The notes below the pieces were generated by a model. It ran no database searches and had not been told where the DNA came from. It saw nothing but the letters and a program-made list of their open reading frames with translations. Source: Lachnoclostridium sp. UBA7097 (GTDB taxonomy: Bacteria; Bacillota; Clostridia; Lachnospirales; Lachnospiraceae). From it: a stretch of DNA of 5,920 bases. Location of the stretch: assembly GCA_002499945.1 (NCBI GenBank), contig DKYP01000133.1:1-5920 (forward strand). The letters run 5' to 3'. A program made the translations under genes and the position numbers. Of this stretch, positions 3,975 to 5,920 are shown piece by piece. The stretch's first letter is position 1, and every line of letters begins with the position of its first letter.

Positions 3975-4276
3975 CGACTGTAAAAATAGTATACCATATA
4001 ATTAAATAAAGAGCAATATATAATAAAAAGGTCTTGCCATAATGCAAGGCTTTTTATTTTCTACTGGTATGATGCACAACTACCATAAAAAGTATAGACT
4101 GAGTTATGCCAGATGCCACGCATCTATATATTTAGATATTATTTTTTTATCTGGTTTCTTTAATTAATTCTAATTACTATAATATACTTCCTGTATAAGA
4201 TATTTATATTATATACCATGAAAAAGTAAAAAGCAAAGAATAAATATGCATAGTAGAAGCATAAAACAAAATCTGT
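3975..4276. other. Gene-free spacer between cassettes B and C
   Basis: No ORF with a ribosome site is seen. It holds the terminator at 4025-4060, then AT-rich sequence. CCAGAT near 4112 and ATCTGG near 4150 could close a fold around a small AGATG/CATCT hairpin. No known RNA or mobile-element end is recognised. Confidence 0.5.
4025..4060 (+). terminator. Intrinsic terminator after cassette B
   Basis: AAAAAG (4025-4030) pairs with CTTTTT (4050-4055), and CTTGC (4033-4037) with GCAAG (4044-4048), with a small internal bulge; TATTTT follows. It probably ends the cassette B transcript. It again exposes CTTGCCA, echoing the upstream hairpin loop. Confidence 0.75.
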
Positions 4277-4282
4277 TATAAT
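4274..4282 (+). promoter_or_regulatory. Extended -10 promoter of HTH4
   Basis: TGTTATAAT is a perfect extended -10 (TGnTATAAT). No good -35 is seen at 16-18 bases, consistent with extended -10 promoters. The ATG at 4281 overlaps the -10, so it cannot be the start of HTH4. Confidence 0.7.
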
Positions 4283-4313
4283 GTATATATCAAAAAGCAG
4301 GAAGGTGAAAATT

Positions 4314-4532
4314 ATGATAACTTATTATAAATTATTGGATATGCTCAACCGTAAAGGAATGACAAGGGACCAATTACGTATAGCAATAGGAGCCAGTGCA
4401 AATACAATTACAGCTATTTCAAAAAATGAACCAGTTACATTGAAGACTATTAATAAAATATGTAAGTTTTTACAATGCCAGCCGGGAGATATTTTAGAAT
4501 ATAAGGAACCAGACAGTGAAAAGTGGCTATAA
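4314..4532 (+). CDS. Small Cro/CI-type HTH regulator HTH4
   Basis: This 72-aa protein is a single HTH domain: MITYYKLLDMLNRKGMTRDQLRIAIG forms helices 1-2, ASANTITAISKN (about 27-38) is the turn and recognition helix, and TINKICKFLQCQPGDILEY closes the domain. It is nearer to HTH5 than to HTH1-3 (shared NTIT/DTIT, SKN, LKTI and CQPGDILEY). AGGAAGGTG lies about seven bases before ATG 4314. An inverted repeat, TTTTCTA-6-TAGAAAA, begins immediately after its stop codon, just upstream of the promoter of a conserved hairpin. Unlike cassettes A and B, no leftward gene and no downstream ORF accompany it. It is likely a repressor of the downstream RNA promoter; autoregulation is not visible at its own promoter. 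Confidence 0.93.
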   Translation: MITYYKLLDMLNRKGMTRDQLRIAIGASANTITAISKNEPVTLKTINKICKFLQCQPGDILEYKEPDSEKWL

Positions 4533-4587
4533 TTTTCTAAAAAAATAGAAAAAATATATTGACTAATAGAAAATATTATGATAAGAT
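4533..4587 (+). promoter_or_regulatory. Operator and promoter of cassette C RNA
   Basis: Inverted repeat TTTTCTA (4533-4539) and TAGAAAA (4546-4552) lies six bases upstream of TTGACT (4559-4564). TAAGAT follows after 17 bases (4582-4587). The same order, stop codon then CTA/TAG repeat then TTGAC promoter, recurs after HTH5. Confidence 0.7.
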
Positions 4588-4593
4588 AATATA

Positions 4594-4650
4594 CAAGTTA
4601 AGGGAATAAAGAAAAGCGGTTCACTCCGACCAAAGACTGAAACCGCTTCT
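4594..4650 (+). ncRNA. Small hairpin RNA candidate, cassette C
   Basis: AAGCGGTT (4614-4621) and AACCGCTT (4641-4648) form a perfect 8-bp stem around a 19-base loop centred on CCGACCAAAG (4626-4635). The predicted + start is about 4594. The same decamer sits at the middle of a 20-base loop in cassette D on a different stem. It could be a small RNA, an unusual terminator of the HTH4 transcript, or both. The strand is not certain, since a consensus promoter also faces it from the right. Confidence 0.6.
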
Positions 4651-4686
4651 TAATCTTACAACAGCATATAGCCATTGACATCTTTT

Positions 4687-4715
4687 ATTATACTAATCTA
4701 TTCAGGCTATGTCAA
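4687..4715 (-). promoter_or_regulatory. Consensus leftward promoter
   Basis: On the - strand, TTGACA (4715-4710) and TATAAT (4692-4687) are exactly 17 bases apart, the best promoter in the window. Transcription would start near 4680 and run into the cassette C hairpin, whose leftward reading ends in TTTTCTTTATT. No ORF follows, so a roughly 75-nt RNA is expected. Confidence 0.75.
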
Positions 4716-4748
4716 GTCAATGAAAAATCCCAGAACTAAAAATTAAAT

Positions 4749-5199
4749 CCTGTAAGCGTCCACAAAAATAATTCCTTACAGGTGCAGTGCATTGCCAGAG
4801 CAGCAATGTAAAATAATTGCCCGTGACGGTTGCAAGGAGTACACGCAAACCAGGAATTGCAAAACAGCAAGGGAACGGCTTAATACTCCCAGGGGCTCAG
4901 GAGTGGCAATGCCTTTACAATTGTGCCACCACAAGGCAGCCTGTACACCTGCCATACAAAACAGATTGTACACGGTTTACCGTAAGTAATAGTTACCCGT
5001 AAAAACTATTGGAGCAGGAACCGGGCTTATAAATAAACCTGGATGCCAGCTTGCATGGCTGTACCTGGAACAGGACTAAACGCAAGCCGTGAAATAAGGT
5101 TACACGTAAAAACTCTATCAGTCCTGTAGTATATGGACAATACTGGTAAAGATGCCAGACACAGGAACTAACAACGGATATACCAGTGGAAAATTTTTT
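4749..5199. ncRNA. Candidate large structured RNA
   Basis: This stretch is about 50% GC in sampled lines (4861-4920, 5041-5100), against about 25% in a sampled line of HTH3, and has no convincing ORF. It is dense in local stems: 4749-4756 with 4775-4782 (8 bp), 4789-4795 with 4803-4809, 4903-4908 with 4924-4929, 4935-4939 with 4949-4953, 4988-4994 with 5004-5010 (7 bp), 5070-5077 with 5120-5127 (8 bp enclosing 42 nt), and 5142-5148 with 5181-5187 (7 bp). A-rich loops favour the + strand. A T6 run at 5194-5199 follows the last stem. I cannot match it to RNase P, tmRNA, SRP or group I/II introns; large phage/Firmicutes RNAs such as ROOL or GOLLD are only candidates to test. Confidence 0.6.
4992..5114 (+). 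repeat. Repeated GTTAC(C/A)CGTAAAAACT motif
   Basis: Copies at 4992-5007 and 5099-5114 differ at one of 16 bases. The first overlaps a 7-bp hairpin; the second lies inside the 8-bp closing stem at 5070-5127. Confidence 0.7.
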
Positions 5200-5203
5200 G
5201 TAC

Positions 5204-5232
5204 CTTGAAAAGTGGATAATGAAGTGTTAGAA
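5204..5232 (+). repeat. Left arm of 29-bp inverted repeat around cassette D
   Basis: CTTGAAAAGTGGATAATGAA and the following nine bases match the reverse complement of 5856-5884 at 27 of 29 positions. The pair brackets HTH5 and its RNA, 681 bp in all. Confidence 0.85.
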
Positions 5233-5238
5233 AATTAA

Positions 5239-5267
5239 TAGACTTTATGCCCTGGTTATGGTATACT
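5239..5267 (+). promoter_or_regulatory. Promoter upstream of HTH5
   Basis: TAGACT (5239-5244), 17 bases, TATACT (5262-5267), with an extended -10 TGG. If it drives HTH5, the untranslated leader is about 225 nt, unusually long for this gene set. No closer promoter was clear. Confidence 0.6.
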
Positions 5268-5435
5268 TTTTATATTAAATAACAAGAGATATAAAGCCAT
5301 TACAGGGGAAACAAAATTTATAACGTTTACGTGTAGGGACTTACAGAATAATTTATATAACAGATAATGATAAATATATTATTTGTGTTATTAAAGCACA
5401 TAACAGTGGTGATGTATATAAAAGAATATAACAAT

Positions 5436-5496
5436 AAAGGGTGTAAAGTCTGTTAATAATAGAAGTTATACCCTTTTAATATAAGGAAGGGTATAA
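5436..5496 (+). promoter_or_regulatory. HTH5 leader with two exclusive hairpins
   Basis: Segment 5466-5476 (TTATACCCTTT) can pair with 5436-5446 (AAAGGGTGTAA; 11 bp, one G-U). Alternatively, its first ten bases pair with 5487-5496 (AAGGGTATAA; perfect 10 bp). The second pairing covers the ribosome site GGAAGGG of HTH5; the first would free it. This is the layout of a translational switch. The ligand or trigger is unknown. Confidence 0.6.
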
Positions 5497-5499
5497 GAA

Positions 5500-5721
5500 A
5501 TGATAAATTATAATAAATTGTGGTCAATTCTTGCATTACATGGGATGAATAAAGGTGATTTAAAAAAAGCATTAAAATGCAGTAATGATACAATTACTTC
5601 AATGTCAAAAAATCAATATGTAAATTTAAAAACCATTGATAAAATTTGTAGTTTGTTTGATTGTCAACCAGGTGATATCCTGGAATATATAAAAACCGAA
5701 AAAACAGAAAAAAATTCCTAA
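5500..5721 (+). CDS. Small Cro/CI-type HTH regulator HTH5
   Basis: This 73-aa single HTH domain is closest to HTH4: MINYNKLWSILALHGMNKGDLKKALK, turn and recognition helix CSNDTITSMSKN (about 27-38), then TIDKICSLFDCQPGDILEYI and a polar tail TEKTEKNS. It is cytoplasmic and likely a dimeric repressor. GGAAGGG lies about eight bases before ATG 5500 and is part of a hairpin that could hide it, so synthesis may be controlled at translation. The stop codon lies inside an inverted repeat CCTA-AAAA-TAGG that abuts the promoter of the following hairpin RNA. The gene sits within a 29-bp inverted repeat pair. As with HTH4, the apparent output is an RNA, not an ORF. Confidence 0.93.
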   Translation: MINYNKLWSILALHGMNKGDLKKALKCSNDTITSMSKNQYVNLKTIDKICSLFDCQPGDILEYIKTEKTEKNS

Positions 5722-5757
5722 AAATAGGTTGACAATCATTTTAAAACATGATAAAGT
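5717..5757 (+). promoter_or_regulatory. Operator and promoter of cassette D RNA
   Basis: CCTAAAAATAGG (5717-5728) directly abuts a consensus TTGACA (5729-5734). TAAAGT follows after 17 bases (5752-5757); TATAAT at 5757-5762 would need a 22-base spacer. Confidence 0.65.
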
Positions 5758-5780
5758 ATAATCACAGCAAAGGAAATAGG

Positions 5781-5820
5781 AAAAGCTGGTTCTTACCGAC
5801 CAAAGTATACACCAGCTTTT
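5781..5820 (+). ncRNA. Small hairpin RNA candidate, cassette D
   Basis: AAAAGCTGGT (5781-5790) and ACCAGCTTTT (5811-5820) form a perfect 10-bp stem around a 20-base loop with CCGACCAAAG at its centre (5796-5805). The loop decamer is identical to that of cassette C, while the stem differs (GCTGG against GCGGTT), so structure and loop appear to be kept rather than sequence. The expected + start is near 5764, giving an RNA of about 60 nt. It may also serve as a terminator. Confidence 0.62.
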
Positions 5821-5830
5821 CAACAAGAAC

Positions 5831-5842
5831 CACTTAAAAGTG
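5831..5842. promoter_or_regulatory. Small palindrome CACTTAAAAGTG
   Basis: Arms CACTT and AAGTG around AA. It resembles the core of the HTH3 operator (CACTTTATAAAGTG) but is two bases shorter. It could be an operator for a gene beyond the window. Confidence 0.35.
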
Positions 5843-5855
5843 ATTATGCTAACTA

Positions 5856-5884
5856 TTCTAACATTTCATTGTCCACTTTTCAAG
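5856..5884 (-). repeat. Right arm of 29-bp inverted repeat
   Basis: Reverse-complement partner of 5204-5232 (27 of 29). It lies downstream of the cassette D hairpin. The remaining bases to the window end show nothing recognisable. Confidence 0.85.
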
Positions 5885-5920
5885 TGTTTTCACACAAAAC
5901 TTCAATTAGTCTTTTGAAAA

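Noticed and set aside
4776..5002. Open frames in the GC-rich region on both strands
   Set aside because: None has a ribosome site or recognisable protein, they overlap each other, and dense stems explain the region better as RNA.
4749..5199. Assignment to RNase P, tmRNA, SRP RNA or a group I/II intron
   Set aside because: The hallmark sequences of these RNAs were not found. ROOL or GOLLD could not be tested by eye, so no family name is given.
5838..5876. Leftward promoter facing the cassette D hairpin, analogous to 4687-4715
   Set aside because: CATAAT at 5843-5848 is acceptable as a -10, but no -35 lies at 16-18 bases; TGGACA would need a 21-base spacer.
1..5920. tRNA, rRNA, CRISPR array, transposase or integrase
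   Set aside because: None seen: no regular repeat-spacer array, no tRNA T-loop with acceptor end, and no large ORF.

Overview
The window looks like an accessory region from a low-GC Gram-positive bacterium (Bacillota, most likely Clostridia, possibly Lachnospiraceae). The grounds are AT-rich coding sequence, strong AGGAGG ribosome sites, near-consensus sigma-A promoters, intrinsic terminators and a TTG start. No integrase, replication or structural gene is visible, so prophage, ICE or plasmid origin is only a guess. The genus cannot be read from the sequence.

Layout. 1-717 is gene-free and strongly G-depleted on the + strand. 718-1673 is a leftward unit: a promoter, a 65-aa ORF, a terminator or attenuator, and a J-domain protein. 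1716-2047 is the first small Cro/CI-type HTH gene (HTH1), with two palindromic operators. 2072-3024 (cassette A) and 3030-4060 (cassette B) are two diverged copies of one design. Each has a leftward small ORF, a shared divergent control region, an HTH repressor gene (HTH2, HTH3), then an operator-controlled small acidic ORF with a structured leader and a 3' hairpin whose loop is GCTTGCCA. 4274-4648 and 5239-5820 (cassettes C and D) each have an HTH gene (HTH4, HTH5), then an inverted repeat, a promoter and a hairpin with the shared loop CCGACCAAAG but different stems. Between C and D lies a roughly 450-nt, about 50% GC, non-coding stretch full of stems (4749-5199). It looks like a large structured RNA that I cannot assign to a known class.

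How it may work (inference). The five HTH proteins are paralogs ending in CQPGDILE-like motifs. Each sits beside palindromes of its own type: CAC...GTG for HTH1-3 and CTA...TAG for HTH4-5. In A and B the palindrome exactly fills the -35/-10 spacer of the leftward promoter and recurs at the -35 of the downstream ORF. This suggests a bank of parallel, mutually insulated repressor switches whose outputs are tiny proteins (A, B) or small hairpin RNAs (C, D). The most notable signals are RNA-level: a complementary loop pair (GGCAAGC and GCTTGCC) kept in both A and B while the supporting stems changed, the constant decamer loop in C and D, and the GC-rich structured region. Everything was read by eye. 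No database search or folding was run.
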